Assembly (NCBI GenBank): GCA_017461395.1
Contig: JAFTYF010000067.1
Location: 46,995 to 110,994, forward strand
Direction: 5' to 3'
Source of the DNA: Ruminococcus sp.
GTDB taxonomy: Bacteria > Bacillota > Clostridia > Oscillospirales > Ruminococcaceae
Length of the DNA stretch: 64,000 bases
The stretch's first letter is position 1; each line of letters starts with the position of its first letter. A model generated the notes under the pieces. The model saw nothing but the letters and a program-made list of their open reading frames with translations. It had not been told where the DNA came from and searched no databases. Positions 34,040-44,441 of the stretch are shown one piece after another. A program made the position numbers and the translations under genes.

Positions 34040-35464
34040 TTATTTTCCGATTTTCTCAACCTTCATGAGGTTTGTTGTTCCGGAAACTCCAAGCGGAACT
34101 CCGGCAGTGATTGCCACTAGATCACCGTCCTCAACAAGTCGGTGTGATTCAGCTGCTTCTACTGCAGCAGCAAAAAGCTCGTCCGTGCTGTTCTTTTCGT
34201 CTATGATATATGGGATGACTCCCCAGCTCATATTCATCTGGCGGCATACTACCTCGTTCATTGTACAGCTGATTATCGGGCAGTCCGGACGGTATTTCGA
34301 GATAAGGCGTGCTGTCTGACCGCCAAGAGATACAGTAATTATAGCCCTTGCATTAAGATCATGTGCTGTTGTAACAGTAGCGTGAGCGATTGCCTCAGCG
34401 ATATTTCCATTCGGTTCAGAACGTCTTACCGCAAATCGTCCTCTGTAGTCAATATTCTTTTCAGTTGTCTCTGCAATAAGCGCCATTGTCTTTACAGTTT
34501 CAACAGGATATGCACCTGCCGCTGTTTCGCCGGAAAGCATGATTGCACTCGTACCATCGTAGATTGCATTGGCAACGTCTGTGATTTCTGCTCTTGTAGG
34601 ACGCGGATTTGTTATCATTGATTCAAGCATCTGTGTAGCGGTAATTACCTGTTTTCCGGCATTATAGCCTTTTTTAATGATCTGCTTCTGAATAGCAGGA
34701 ATCTGCTCGAATGGTATCTCAACGCCCATATCTCCTCTTGCGACCATGATTCCGTCAGCTGCTTCAAGAATTTCATCAATATTCTCAACGCCGTCAATAT
34801 TCTCTATCTTTGCAATTATACGGACATCAAACCAGCCGAGGCTCTGTGTGAATTTTCTCAGATAATTGATATCAGCGGCAGTACGGACAAAGCTTGCAGC
34901 AATGAAATCAAAACCGATTTTGGAGCCGAATTCAAGATCGTCCATATCTCTTTCGCTGAGGTAAGGCATTGAAAGCTGTACGCCGGGAACATTGATTCCC
35001 TTGTTATTGGAAAGAATTCCTCCGTGAACAACTCTGCACACGATATCCTTGCCGCTTATTTTTTCAGCAACAAGCTCAATAACACCGTCATTGATGAGGA
35101 TTCTTGTACCTATGCTCACATCTCTTGGAAGCTTTTTGAAGCTGACACTTCCGATCTCGTTTGTACACGGAACGTCATCAGTAGTGAGAGTATAAGTATC
35201 ACCGTCGAAGATCTCAACAGGCTTATCGTCAACAAATCTGCCAAGTCTGATTTCAGGGCCTTTTGTATCAAGGAGCGTAGCCACAGGAAGATCAAGCTCT
35301 TTTCTGAGCTTCTCTACTTCTCTGAATCGCTTCTCATGAGTTTCGTAATCACCGTGAGAAAAGTTAAATCTTGCGACGTTCATTCCGGCAAGCATAAGCT
35401 CACGCATGATATTTTCGTTGTCAGTAGCCGGTCCTATAGTACATACAATTTTTGTTTTTCTCAT
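34040..35464 (-). CDS. pyk: Pyruvate kinase
   Basis: Converts phosphoenolpyruvate and ADP to pyruvate and ATP. At 474 aa it is the basic form without the C-terminal PEP-utilising domain found in Bacillus. Signatures: MRKTKIVCTIGPAT, NVARFNFSHGDYETH, LLDTKGPEIRLG, AKIENIDGVENIDEIL, MVARGDMGVEIPFE and AIMLSGETAAGAYPVE. It lies 14 nt downstream of pcrA and is probably co-transcribed with it. Confidence 0.97.
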   Translation of the reverse strand: MRKTKIVCTIGPATDNENIMRELMLAGMNVARFNFSHGDYETHEKRFREVEKLRKELDLPVATLLDTKGPEIRLGRFVDDKPVEIFDGDTYTLTTDDVPCTNEIGSVSFKKLPRDVSIGTRILINDGVIELVAEKISGKDIVCRVVHGGILSNNKGINVPGVQLSMPYLSERDMDDLEFGSKIGFDFIAASFVRTAADINYLRKFTQSLGWFDVRIIAKIENIDGVENIDEILEAADGIMVARGDMGVEIPFEQIPAIQKQIIKKGYNAGKQVITATQMLESMITNPRPTRAEITDVANAIYDGTSAIMLSGETAAGAYPVETVKTMALIAETTEKNIDYRGRFAVRRSEPNGNIAEAIAHATVTTAHDLNARAIITVSLGGQTARLISKYRPDCPIISCTMNEVVCRQMNMSWGVIPYIIDEKNSTDELFAAAVEAAESHRLVEDGDLVAITAGVPLGVSGTTNLMKVEKIGK

Positions 35465-35478
35465 AATAAACTCCCTGA

Positions 35479-37833
35479 TTATAATTTCTTAAGCTTAGCA
35501 TAATTTGCCATTATCTTCTTTGTGCCAACCTTTTCAAAGGCTATTTCCAGCATTGTATCATTAGCCATAGGCTTTGCAGAAAGAATAGTTCCTTCACCGA
35601 ATATATTGTGCTGTACACGTTCTCCTGCCGTATATGTAACCGCTGTCTTTGCGCCGGTCTTGGAAAGAATTTTATTTCGTGCAAGCTGCTGCTGAAGCGA
35701 TGTTGACTGCACTTCAACGACGGTATTATCGCTGAGACTGCTTTTTGACGCAGCCGCATTATCGTGCTTTTCAAGAAGTTCGCTGCCTATTTCTCTCATA
35801 AAACGTGAAGTGATATTTGTCTGCGTCTGTCCGAAAAGCATACGCTTTCTGGCATTTGTAAGATAGAGCTTTTTCTTTGCTCGTGTTATGGCAACATATG
35901 CAAGACGGCGTTCCTCCTCCATGTCTTCCTGACTGTCGAATGAACGTGAACTCGGGAAGATACCGTCATCCATTCCGACTACAAAGACATTCTCATATTC
36001 AAGTCCCTTTGCAGAGTGAACAGTCATAAGAGTAACTCTGTCATCTGTAGTATCATCTCTGTCCGCTTCGCTGTACAGCGCGACTTCTTCAAGGAATCCG
36101 CTGAGTGAAGGTTCATCAGCTTCCTGCATATACTTGACCATTGAGGAACGAAGCTCCTGAACGTTTTCGATCTTTGAGTCAGCATTGTCAAGCGTTTTGA
36201 GATATGCCATATATCCGGTTTTATCAAGGAGTACATCAAGGAATTCATCAAGAGGAAGCTCCTCAGATTTTTCCGTAAGGTACTCGAACATATTGTATGC
36301 ATTTTTAAGCACATTAGCTTTTTTCACAAGAGGAGCATACTCGCCCGAAGTTTTAAGCACCTCATACGGAGTAAGCTTAAGATCACGGCTGATCTCCTCT
36401 ATAAGCGTGAGGGTAGAATCACCTATACCTCTTTTAGGTTCATTTATAATTCTGCGGAAACGCAGCATATCGCTGTGGTTATTGATAAATGCAAGATACG
36501 CCGTAACATCCTTGATTTCCTTGCGGTCGTAGAATCTCATACCGCCGTAAACCTTATAAGGGATTCCGCACTTTACAAAAGCGCGTTCAACAGCATTTGA
36601 CTGCGCATTCATACGGTAGAGCACCGCACAATCACTGTAGCTGCCGTTGTTCTTGTAGTATTCCTGTATTGTATCAGCGACAAACTGAGCTTCATCAGAT
36701 TCGTCAATTGCCTTATACCAGTATATCTTATCGCCCTTTTCGCCTGATGTCCACAGGGATTTTTCCTTACGTCCGCTGTTATTGGAAATAACAGAGTTTG
36801 CAGCGTCGAGAATAGTCTGCGTTGAACGGTAATTCTGTTCAAGGCGGATAACCTTTGCGCCCTTGAAGTTCGATTCAAAACCGAGAATATTTTCTATATT
36901 TGCGCCTCTGAATTTATAAATACTCTGATCATCATCGCCGACAACGCAGAGATTTCCGTGACCTGACGAAAGAAGCGAAACAAGTCTGAACTGAACGTGA
37001 TTCGTATCCTGATACTCGTCAACCATTATATACTTATAGCGCTTCTGATATTTTTCCAGAATCTCCGGAAACTGCTCAAAAAGCTCGACAGTACGGCAGA
37101 GAAGGTCATCAAAATCAAGTGCATTTGCTTCCTTCATACGTTCCTGATAAAGGCTGTATATACGGGAAATAATCTTTTTACGGTAATCCTGTCCGGCATC
37201 CTTGTGCATCTCAGCAGGAGTTATCATCTTATCCTTGGCAAAGCTTATCTCGCTGAGAATTGCTCTTGGTGCGATCTGTTTTTCAGAGATGTCGATATCA
37301 GCCATAATATTCTTGATAAGACGCTGACTGTCGTCAGAATCATATATCGTAAAATCACGTCCATAGCCCATGGCTTCTATTTCACTTCTGAGTATTCTTA
37401 CGCAGGCAGAATGAAACGTAGAGGCGTTGATATTCATACCGTCCTCGCCAAGCATTGCCGCAAGACGCTCACGAAGCTCACCTGCAGCTTTATTAGTAAA
37501 TGTAATTGCAAGGATATTCCACGGTTTTACTGGAGAAACTGCAGCGATATCACGGAGGGTCTCAAAATCATCTGTTTTTCCCTCAGCGTAGTCGTTAAGG
37601 AAAGCTATATCCCCTTCGCTGCCAGACAGAGTTTCGTCCATATAGGCATTTCCGAAGTTTATCATATTAGCTATACGGTTAACGATAACCGTAGTTTTTC
37701 CGCTTCCGGCACCTGCCAGAACGAGCACCGGACCTTCAACGGTGAAAACAGCCTCCTGCTGCATTTCGTTCATACGGCTGAAATATCTCTTCAAAGCTTT
37801 TCTTTTTGCTGCTATGAAAGAATTAATTCCCAT
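35479..37833 (-). CDS. pcrA: ATP-dependent DNA helicase PcrA/UvrD
   Basis: Superfamily 1A 3'-5' helicase for repair and plasmid/replication functions. At 784 aa the length is typical. Motif I VLAGAGSGKTTVIVNRI near residue 38, ITFTNKAAGELRERL, motif II MVDEYQDTN, motif III VVGDDDQSIYKFRGA, LEQNYRS, motif V TVHSAKGLEYENVFV and motif VI RRLAYVAITRAK are all present. The C-terminal GERVQHNIFGEGTIL-type Tudor-like end matches PcrA. First gene before pyk. Confidence 0.97.
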   Translation of the reverse strand: MGINSFIAAKRKALKRYFSRMNEMQQEAVFTVEGPVLVLAGAGSGKTTVIVNRIANMINFGNAYMDETLSGSEGDIAFLNDYAEGKTDDFETLRDIAAVSPVKPWNILAITFTNKAAGELRERLAAMLGEDGMNINASTFHSACVRILRSEIEAMGYGRDFTIYDSDDSQRLIKNIMADIDISEKQIAPRAILSEISFAKDKMITPAEMHKDAGQDYRKKIISRIYSLYQERMKEANALDFDDLLCRTVELFEQFPEILEKYQKRYKYIMVDEYQDTNHVQFRLVSLLSSGHGNLCVVGDDDQSIYKFRGANIENILGFESNFKGAKVIRLEQNYRSTQTILDAANSVISNNSGRKEKSLWTSGEKGDKIYWYKAIDESDEAQFVADTIQEYYKNNGSYSDCAVLYRMNAQSNAVERAFVKCGIPYKVYGGMRFYDRKEIKDVTAYLAFINNHSDMLRFRRIINEPKRGIGDSTLTLIEEISRDLKLTPYEVLKTSGEYAPLVKKANVLKNAYNMFEYLTEKSEELPLDEFLDVLLDKTGYMAYLKTLDNADSKIENVQELRSSMVKYMQEADEPSLSGFLEEVALYSEADRDDTTDDRVTLMTVHSAKGLEYENVFVVGMDDGIFPSSRSFDSQEDMEEERRLAYVAITRAKKKLYLTNARKRMLFGQTQTNITSRFMREIGSELLEKHDNAAASKSSLSDNTVVEVQSTSLQQQLARNKILSKTGAKTAVTYTAGERVQHNIFGEGTILSAKPMANDTMLEIAFEKVGTKKIMANYAKLKKL

Positions 37834-37874
37834 AAATCAATCTCCCAGAATAGTATATTTATATTTTCATATAT

Positions 37875-37903
37875 ATTATATCATACTTGTCAAGATTTGA
37901 AAA
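37875..37903 (-). promoter_or_regulatory. Promoter of pcrA-pyk
   Basis: TTTTCA (37898-37903), 17-bp spacer and TATAAT (37875-37880) on the minus strand. The stretch to 38030 contains no gene. Confidence 0.6.
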
Positions 37904-38030
37904 GAGTTTCACGAAGAATTTTTTTAAGCTTATGTATTTTGATACAAAAAAAAGCTGATATCACATCAAAATATAGAAAAAAGAGAGTTTTGCCCAGATC
38001 AATTGTAAACTTTTTTCTTTTCGCTTTACT

Positions 38031-38059
38031 TTGAATCAAAAAAGTATTAAAGTTATATT
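38031..38059 (+). promoter_or_regulatory. Promoter of the anchored GH9 gene
   Basis: TTGAAT (38031-38036), 17-bp spacer and TATATT (38054-38059) on the plus strand. Confidence 0.6.
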
Positions 38060-38135
38060 ATCGGAAGCTCATAACAGGTATATTATAGGCAATACCGCAG
38101 TGCTTCATCTTTGAATATAAACCGGAGGTAATGTA

Positions 38136-40868
38136 ATGAAGAAATTCAGACAGCTCAGAAATAAAGCCCTTTCTCTGACGGCAGCAGCTCTTATCACCTG
38201 TACAGCTGCGGCTCCTGCTTTCATGGAAAAGCCATCAGTATTTGCCGGTCAGCAGCTCGGTCAGACAGACTTCGATGACGGCATCGGTCTGCCGTGGCAT
38301 ATCGTTGAATCAGGTCCCTCAAAAATGCAGTTCAGCCTTGAGGACGGTGTATATAAAATTACTATCAACAATCCCGGCGGCGCATCAAGAGGCGGAGAGG
38401 ATCGCTGGGACTGCCAGTTCCGTCACCGTGGACTTAAAATAGTTTCCGGTCATCAGTACAAGGTGGAATACGAGATAACTCCCTCAAATGCCGGAAAATA
38501 TTACACAAAGATCGGCAACCTCGACGGTGATGTGGAAATATGGCACAACATGATGGCTGATAATGGACCGGATTTCAATTCCACATGGGATCTCATTCAG
38601 ATCGGCGCAAACGAAACTAAAAAAGTAAGTCTTACATTTACAGCTTCACAGTCTCTTGATGTTGCTGAATGGGCATTCCACTTCGGCGGCGACGGTCAGT
38701 ATACTCCCGGTGACTGCTTCCCTGAGGGAACTGTTATCACATTTGATAATATGTCACTTGTCGATCTCACCAGCGACGAAAATGACTACGAAATTATCGG
38801 TGAAAAAATACGCTGCCCTATCATGACTAATCAGGCAGGATATATTACAGGCTGTGCTAAACGTGCAACTCTCCTCAGCAGCAGCAAGAGTGCCCTTGAT
38901 TTTGAGATTCTTGACGAATCCGGAAAATCTGTATACTCCGGCAGCACAACTCCCTTCGGAGAAGATGAGGATTCCGGCGACGATGTACATATCATCGACT
39001 TCACAGATTTTGATGACGCCGGAACATACACCATTGAAACTGAGGACGGCGATCAGAGCCGCAAGTTCACTATCGGTGATTCCGCGGTGTATTCCAGCCT
39101 GCTTTATGACGCTCTCAACTACTTCTATCAGAACAGAAGCGGTATCGAAATAGAAAGCCAGTATATTTCCTCCGGAGATAAGGATAAACTCGCAAGAGCT
39201 GCCGGACATCCCACAGACAACGCCGAAATAATGGCTGACTGGGACAACAGCGCTTCCGGAAAGTCAATTGACGTTACGGGCGGCTGGTATGATGCCGGAG
39301 ATCACGGAAAATACGTTGTAAACGGCGGCTTTTCTCTCTGGATGATGCAGAATCAGTACGAAACTGCTCTTAAAAACGGCTATGAAAAGGTCTACGCTGA
39401 CGGCGCTATGCTTATTCCGGAAAATTCCAACGGCAATCCCGATCTTCTTGACGAGGCAAGATGGGAAATGGAATGGATGCTGAAAATGATCGTTCAGGAC
39501 GGCGAATACAAGAACATGGCTTACCACAAGGCTCACGATGAAAAGTGGACCGGTCTTGGAATTGCTCCCGCAGATGATGAAATGAAGCGTATCGTAAAGC
39601 CTCCGTCAACAGCAGCTGCACTAAATCTTGCTGCCTGCGGTGCTCAGTCAGCACGTCTTTGGGAAGAGCTTGATCCGGCTTTCGCAAAGGAATGTCTTGA
39701 AGCTGCTGAAAATGCATACGAAGCAGCAAAGAAAAATCCGGATGTATTCGCTCCTCTTGACAGCTCTATAGGCGGCGGCGCTTATGGTGACGATTTCGTT
39801 GATGATGAATTCTACTGGGCTGCCTGCGAGCTTTATCTCACAACCGGCGATGATTCATACTACAAGGATATGAAGTCCTCCGATTTCTTCCTTGAAGTTC
39901 CTAAGACAATGGACGGCGGCGAAAGTGTCGGCAGCATCGGAAGCTTTGACTGGGGACACACTGCCGCTCTCGGAACTATGAGTCTTGCATTGAATAAGGA
40001 TAGTATTTCCTCTGACGATATGGAAGAAATTACCGAAAATATCTGTGATACAGCAGCTTCATTCATTGAGCTTGAAGAAAATCAGGGCTATGGCCTCCCC
40101 TACGGACCGAGCAAAATCAGCTATAACGACAGCGATAAGGGATATATATGGGGTTCTAACTCCGTTGTTGCAGACAACGCAATTGTTATAGCCTATGCAT
40201 ATATGCTTACAGACAACGATAAGTACATGGACGGCGTTATCGGCGGTATGGATTATCTTCTCGGCAGAAATGCAATGGATAATTCTTATGTTACCGGATA
40301 CGGCGCAAATGCCATAAAGAATCCTCATCACCGCTACTGGGCAAATCAGATAGATGAGACTTTCCCGAGTGCACCGAACGGAGTTCTTTCCGGCGGTCCG
40401 AACTCCGGAATGCAGGATCCGTGGGTTCAGGGAATGGGTTGGAAAAAGGGTACTATCGAGCCGCAGAAGTGCTACATGGACCACATTGAAGCATGGTCGG
40501 TAAATGAGTGTACTATCAACTGGAACGCTTCTCTGGCATGGCTTGCAGGATTTACAGCTCAGGAAAACGGAGGAATCATCGTCGGCGAGACCGGTGCTCC
40601 CGTTTTTGAGGAGGACGAAATTACAACTGAAGAAGCTCCTACAAAAACAGACAAGAAGAATGAGACTGACAAAAACGAGGATAAAAATAAAGTTACGGAT
40701 AAATCAACTTCATCCGCTGATAAAAACGACAAGGATGATAAAAAATCAGATAACAAGGACGACAAGGGAAATATCGGAATGATAGCTCTTATTTCAGGAG
40801 CAGCCGTTATCGGTCTTATCTCGATCGAACTGTTTGTATACAAGCTTATAAAGCTTAAAAAGAAATAA
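38136..40868 (+). CDS. CBM4-Ig-GH9 cellulase with C-terminal membrane anchor
   Basis: Large cell-surface cellulase (cellobiohydrolase/endoglucanase). The order is signal peptide (1-37), CBM4-like module (about 45-210), cellulase N-terminal Ig-like domain (about 225-315; IMTNQAGYITGCAKRATLL) and GH9 domain (about 320-825). Asp386 and Asp389 are in GGWYDAGDHGKYV, PHHRYWANQ is present, and catalytic Glu791 is in SVNECTINWNASLAW. There is no dockerin. Instead a Lys/Asp-rich spacer (about 835-880) leads to a single membrane helix (about 883-903) and a KLKKK tail, so it should stay anchored in the membrane. Confidence 0.93.
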   Translation: MKKFRQLRNKALSLTAAALITCTAAAPAFMEKPSVFAGQQLGQTDFDDGIGLPWHIVESGPSKMQFSLEDGVYKITINNPGGASRGGEDRWDCQFRHRGLKIVSGHQYKVEYEITPSNAGKYYTKIGNLDGDVEIWHNMMADNGPDFNSTWDLIQIGANETKKVSLTFTASQSLDVAEWAFHFGGDGQYTPGDCFPEGTVITFDNMSLVDLTSDENDYEIIGEKIRCPIMTNQAGYITGCAKRATLLSSSKSALDFEILDESGKSVYSGSTTPFGEDEDSGDDVHIIDFTDFDDAGTYTIETEDGDQSRKFTIGDSAVYSSLLYDALNYFYQNRSGIEIESQYISSGDKDKLARAAGHPTDNAEIMADWDNSASGKSIDVTGGWYDAGDHGKYVVNGGFSLWMMQNQYETALKNGYEKVYADGAMLIPENSNGNPDLLDEARWEMEWMLKMIVQDGEYKNMAYHKAHDEKWTGLGIAPADDEMKRIVKPPSTAAALNLAACGAQSARLWEELDPAFAKECLEAAENAYEAAKKNPDVFAPLDSSIGGGAYGDDFVDDEFYWAACELYLTTGDDSYYKDMKSSDFFLEVPKTMDGGESVGSIGSFDWGHTAALGTMSLALNKDSISSDDMEEITENICDTAASFIELEENQGYGLPYGPSKISYNDSDKGYIWGSNSVVADNAIVIAYAYMLTDNDKYMDGVIGGMDYLLGRNAMDNSYVTGYGANAIKNPHHRYWANQIDETFPSAPNGVLSGGPNSGMQDPWVQGMGWKKGTIEPQKCYMDHIEAWSVNECTINWNASLAWLAGFTAQENGGIIVGETGAPVFEEDEITTEEAPTKTDKKNETDKNEDKNKVTDKSTSSADKNDKDDKKSDNKDDKGNIGMIALISGAAVIGLISIELFVYKLIKLKKK

Positions 40869-40877
40869 TCATACAAT

Positions 40878-40910
40878 GGGACGTCTATATTTTTTCAGGC
40901 GTCCCTGATT
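40878..40910 (+). terminator. Probable terminator after the anchored GH9 gene
   Basis: Stem GGGACG/CGTCCC (40878-40883/40900-40905) with a 16-nt loop; the downstream T content is modest. Confidence 0.55.
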
Positions 40911-40940
40911 TATAATTATCATTACAATATGGAAAATATA

Positions 40941-40969
40941 TTGACTTTACACCGAATCAGTGCTAAAAT
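40941..40969 (+). promoter_or_regulatory. Promoter of the 602-aa anchored protein gene
   Basis: TTGACT (40941-40946), 17-bp spacer and TAAAAT (40964-40969). Confidence 0.7.
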
Positions 40970-41001
40970 AAAGATGAGATAATCAGAAAGGAGATATTCT
41001 T

Positions 41002-42810
41002 ATGCCAGAAACAGAAAATAATATGATACAGAACGACTCACAGGAAACCATAAATCCATATATTCCGGAAATCTCTGAAACTCCTGTACAAGAGAACCAG
41101 TTCGCTCCGGCAGAAACACCGGTCAAGAAAAAGAAAAAAGGAAAGAAAATCGCAATTATAAGCGGGATTACCGCAGCTGTACTCATTGGAGGCGGCGCGG
41201 CAGCTTATAATCTTTCTGACTTTGTAAAAAATCAGGTAAATCTCCTCGTAATGAAGCCTGAAAAGTACTACACATGGGTAAATGAAAAGAACGCTTCTGC
41301 CTACGCTGACAAGGCAGCCAAATCCTATAGCGACGATATCAGCGCCTTCGACAGCGGAAAAACTAATTCTATTGAATTGAAATACAATATTTCAGACGAG
41401 GCAAAGGACATAATCATCGAAAAGCTGAATGAAGATCCTGATGCTGCAGAAGATGGTCTTGATATGCTGACGGATATAATCAATAATACCGATGATCTCA
41501 GCGTTATGCTTACCGGACAGTCCAAAAAGACCGACGGCATATTTTCACTTGGCACAAAACTTAACGGCGAAAGCCTCCTCAGCTTTGATCTAGCTGTTGA
41601 TATGCTTAATCCTAAGTTATTCATGCGCTATCCTGAACTGAAAGATCAGTGGATCGGAATGGATATCATTGGTTTAATTGATGATTCTATAGAAACAAGC
41701 GAAGATCAGGAAATATTCGATAAAATATTTGCTTTCTATCAGGGAATAATCAATGATCCCTCAGAATTTATTCATCCAAAAGAGCTTAAAAACGCTGTAA
41801 ACAACTATTCCGCTGCATGGATAAAATCTATTTCCGATGTAGACCGTGAACGCAGAGAAAAAGTAGGAATAGGCGATATCAACGTTAAATATACCACACT
41901 AGAAGTGGATATCGACGACAAGCTTGCTGTTAAAATACTCAGAAACTTTTTGAATGAAGCCGCTGACGATAAGGTTATCCAACGTACAGTCATCGACAGA
42001 CTTGAACTCCTTTCAGAGGACGAATACGACGATTTGTTCGATATTATTCTCAATGCTTCTAAGCTGATAGAAACAGACAGTGATAATTCGCTCTCGCTCA
42101 AAACATACATCGACGCAAAGGGAAATATCAGAGGATTTTCAATATGCGAAGATGATGTCGAAATTTTCTACGCAATGGGCAAGCACAAGGACGATTTCGC
42201 TATTGAATTTTCTGTAACAGCAGAAGATACAAAAATAGTAAGTCTTACGCTCAACGCAGAAGAAACAAGCAAAGACACCTACGGAGGCAGTCTCGCCCTT
42301 GATTTGGACGAGAAATTCGTATCAGCCTTTTCAGATTCAGAAGAAACAGCAGAAGACTATACGATCTCTATGGACTTTGAGGATATGACTATCGGAAACC
42401 TTGAAAATATAAAGCTTACCGGCAGTGCTGTTCTTAACATCCCCGATGCCGAACCTGTTGAGCTTGAATTCAAGGGTAAAAATGATACACAGACTATTTC
42501 ATACAGGATTGAGGTGGACGGCACAGAATACGGCGAAATTTCGCTGACCTTCACTGAAAAGGATAAAGCCTCATTTGAAATGCCGGAAACTGATGAATCA
42601 TACATGATAGATGCTGACAATTCAGGTTCATTTGATTTCTATGACTACATTGAATATGACGACCTTGTGAATTACTTCACTGATCTGCTTGTCCAGTTCG
42701 GTATTGACGAGGATGTCGCAGAAGAAATCGCTGAAAACGCTGCATATGAATCATTCTACGGCAGCGATGAAGATTATGATTTCGTGGAAGATCCGGACAG
42801 TATTATATAA
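41002..42810 (+). CDS. Membrane-anchored extracellular protein, unknown function
   Basis: 602-aa protein with an N-terminal cytoplasmic segment of about 48 residues ending in KKKKKGKK, one membrane helix (about 50-67) and a large acidic extracellular region. It is rich in alternating strands (LKTYIDAKGNIRGFSICEDD, ISLTFTEKDKASFEMPE) and ends in an Asp/Glu/Tyr tail. No catalytic motif is seen. Repeated two-strand/turn patterns suggest a lipoprotein-like or DUF-type beta fold. AAAGGAG precedes the ATG. It is monocistronic between its own promoter and terminator. Confidence 0.8.
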   Translation: MPETENNMIQNDSQETINPYIPEISETPVQENQFAPAETPVKKKKKGKKIAIISGITAAVLIGGGAAAYNLSDFVKNQVNLLVMKPEKYYTWVNEKNASAYADKAAKSYSDDISAFDSGKTNSIELKYNISDEAKDIIIEKLNEDPDAAEDGLDMLTDIINNTDDLSVMLTGQSKKTDGIFSLGTKLNGESLLSFDLAVDMLNPKLFMRYPELKDQWIGMDIIGLIDDSIETSEDQEIFDKIFAFYQGIINDPSEFIHPKELKNAVNNYSAAWIKSISDVDRERREKVGIGDINVKYTTLEVDIDDKLAVKILRNFLNEAADDKVIQRTVIDRLELLSEDEYDDLFDIILNASKLIETDSDNSLSLKTYIDAKGNIRGFSICEDDVEIFYAMGKHKDDFAIEFSVTAEDTKIVSLTLNAEETSKDTYGGSLALDLDEKFVSAFSDSEETAEDYTISMDFEDMTIGNLENIKLTGSAVLNIPDAEPVELEFKGKNDTQTISYRIEVDGTEYGEISLTFTEKDKASFEMPETDESYMIDADNSGSFDFYDYIEYDDLVNYFTDLLVQFGIDEDVAEEIAENAAYESFYGSDEDYDFVEDPDSII

Positions 42811-42815
42811 TGACA

Positions 42816-42857
42816 AATCCCCGATATTACGTTAACCAGCGTAACATCGGGGATTTT
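42816..42857. terminator. Bidirectional terminator between the 602-aa protein gene and malQ
   Basis: Stem AATCCCCGAT/ATCGGGGATT (42816-42825/42846-42855), extended internally by TTACG/CGTAA and followed by a T7 run on the plus strand; the minus side has A-rich and T-rich flanks. Confidence 0.9.
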
Positions 42858-42858
42858 T

Positions 42859-44331
42859 TTATCTATTGTAAATCTTGTTGAGTTTTTTTATTTTCTTTGC
42901 AAGTGCCGGTGTAAAGTCGCTTTCCTTCGTCCTGAACTGCCAGTTGCATCCAAGAGTTGAGGGTGTATTCATTCTGCCTTCGGGAGGACTGTTCAGAAAA
43001 TCCTGCATCTGAGCTGCTGCAACTATTGCGACACTCGACCATGCTGCACGGATTACCGCCGGAGCTATTTCCCTCTTTTTCGTAACGTTGAGATATTTCT
43101 TTGCAAATTTCAGCGATTTAGCATCCATTTTTGCAATCCAGCCACTGAGAGTCTCATTATCGTGAGTACCCGTATATGCAAAGCAGTTGATGCCTGCAAA
43201 ATTATGCGGAAGATGCTCGTTTTCGCCGCCGCTGAATCCGAACTGCAACACCTTCATTCCGGGATAGCCGCATTTATCCAGCATTTCACGAACCTCCGGC
43301 GTAATAAAACCCAGATCCTCAGCAATAATATTAAGCCTGCCGAGTTTTTCCTCTGCAAGCTGGAAAAGCTCGTAATTCGGGCCTTTTTTCCACTCGCCCA
43401 CAGTTGCATCCTTATTGCCGAAAGGAATTGCATAATAACTCTCAAATCCACGGAAATGGTCGATACGGACGATATCATAAAGCTCTGACGCTGCTCTGAT
43501 ACGATCAATCCACCACTGATATCCTGTTTTCTTGTGGTATTCCCAGTCGTAAAGAGGGTTTCCCCAGAGCTGTCCCGTTGGAGAGAAATCATCGGGCGGG
43601 CATCCTGCAACAGCAACGGGAGAATGCTTTTTGTCGAAGCAGAAAAGCCTGTGATTTCCCCATGCCTCAACACTGTCAAGAGCACAGTATATCGGGATAT
43701 CACCGATAATCTCAATACCGTTGTCGTTGGCATATTTTTTCAGTTCCTGCCACTGACGACTGAACTCAAACTGCACGAACTTATAGAAACCGATATCCTT
43801 TTTGAGTTCCTTTTTCGCAGCTGAAACAGCCTTCGGCTTGTGCATGGAAATATCGTTTTCCCACTCGTACCATGCTTTGCCATCATACTTGAATTTAAGT
43901 GCCATAAAGAGTGCATACTCATCAAGCCACTGTTTATTTGCATCGCAGAATTTCTTATACTGCGGAAATTTTGATACCTTGAACCTTGAATATGCTATTC
44001 TCAGTACATCATAGCAGTGCTCCCATATCACGCTGTAGTCCACTTTATCCGGCGATGTTTCCCACACGATCGAAGCAAATTCTTCACGCGCAAGAAGTCC
44101 GTCGCTTTCAAGTATCTCAAAATCAATGAAGTAGGGATTTCCTGCGTTTACGGAAAATGACTGATACGGAGAATCACCATAGCTTGTAGGAGAAAGCGGA
44201 AGTATCTGCCAGCATTTTACTCCGGATTTTTTCAGAAAATCAACGAATTCAAAGGCATGACGTCCCATTTTGCCTATGCCGTACTCTGACGGCAGGCTTG
44301 AAATATGCATTAATATGCAGCTTTTTCGCAT
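42859..44331 (-). CDS. malQ: 4-alpha-glucanotransferase (amylomaltase, GH77)
   Basis: Disproportionates maltodextrins, releasing glucose, in starch/glycogen turnover. At 490 aa it begins with ILMHISSLPSEYGIG, followed by WQILPLSPTSYGDSPYQS, IGDIPIYCALDSVEAW, the nucleophile Asp in DIVRIDHFRGFESYYAIP, the acid/base Glu in IIAEDLGFITPEVR, and TGTHDNETLSGW. All GH77 catalytic residues are present. It is the only gene for alpha-glucans in the window and appears monocistronic. Confidence 0.96.
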   Translation of the reverse strand: MRKSCILMHISSLPSEYGIGKMGRHAFEFVDFLKKSGVKCWQILPLSPTSYGDSPYQSFSVNAGNPYFIDFEILESDGLLAREEFASIVWETSPDKVDYSVIWEHCYDVLRIAYSRFKVSKFPQYKKFCDANKQWLDEYALFMALKFKYDGKAWYEWENDISMHKPKAVSAAKKELKKDIGFYKFVQFEFSRQWQELKKYANDNGIEIIGDIPIYCALDSVEAWGNHRLFCFDKKHSPVAVAGCPPDDFSPTGQLWGNPLYDWEYHKKTGYQWWIDRIRAASELYDIVRIDHFRGFESYYAIPFGNKDATVGEWKKGPNYELFQLAEEKLGRLNIIAEDLGFITPEVREMLDKCGYPGMKVLQFGFSGGENEHLPHNFAGINCFAYTGTHDNETLSGWIAKMDAKSLKFAKKYLNVTKKREIAPAVIRAAWSSVAIVAAAQMQDFLNSPPEGRMNTPSTLGCNWQFRTKESDFTPALAKKIKKLNKIYNR

Positions 44332-44441
44332 TTTTTACACCTCTTGTTATCAGATTTCAAATATGTTGATTTTTCAATCTGATGTATATTTCCCTGATTA
44401 CTGTCAAGAATATCTTTAATCAAATAAAAAGGGGTTCTGCA

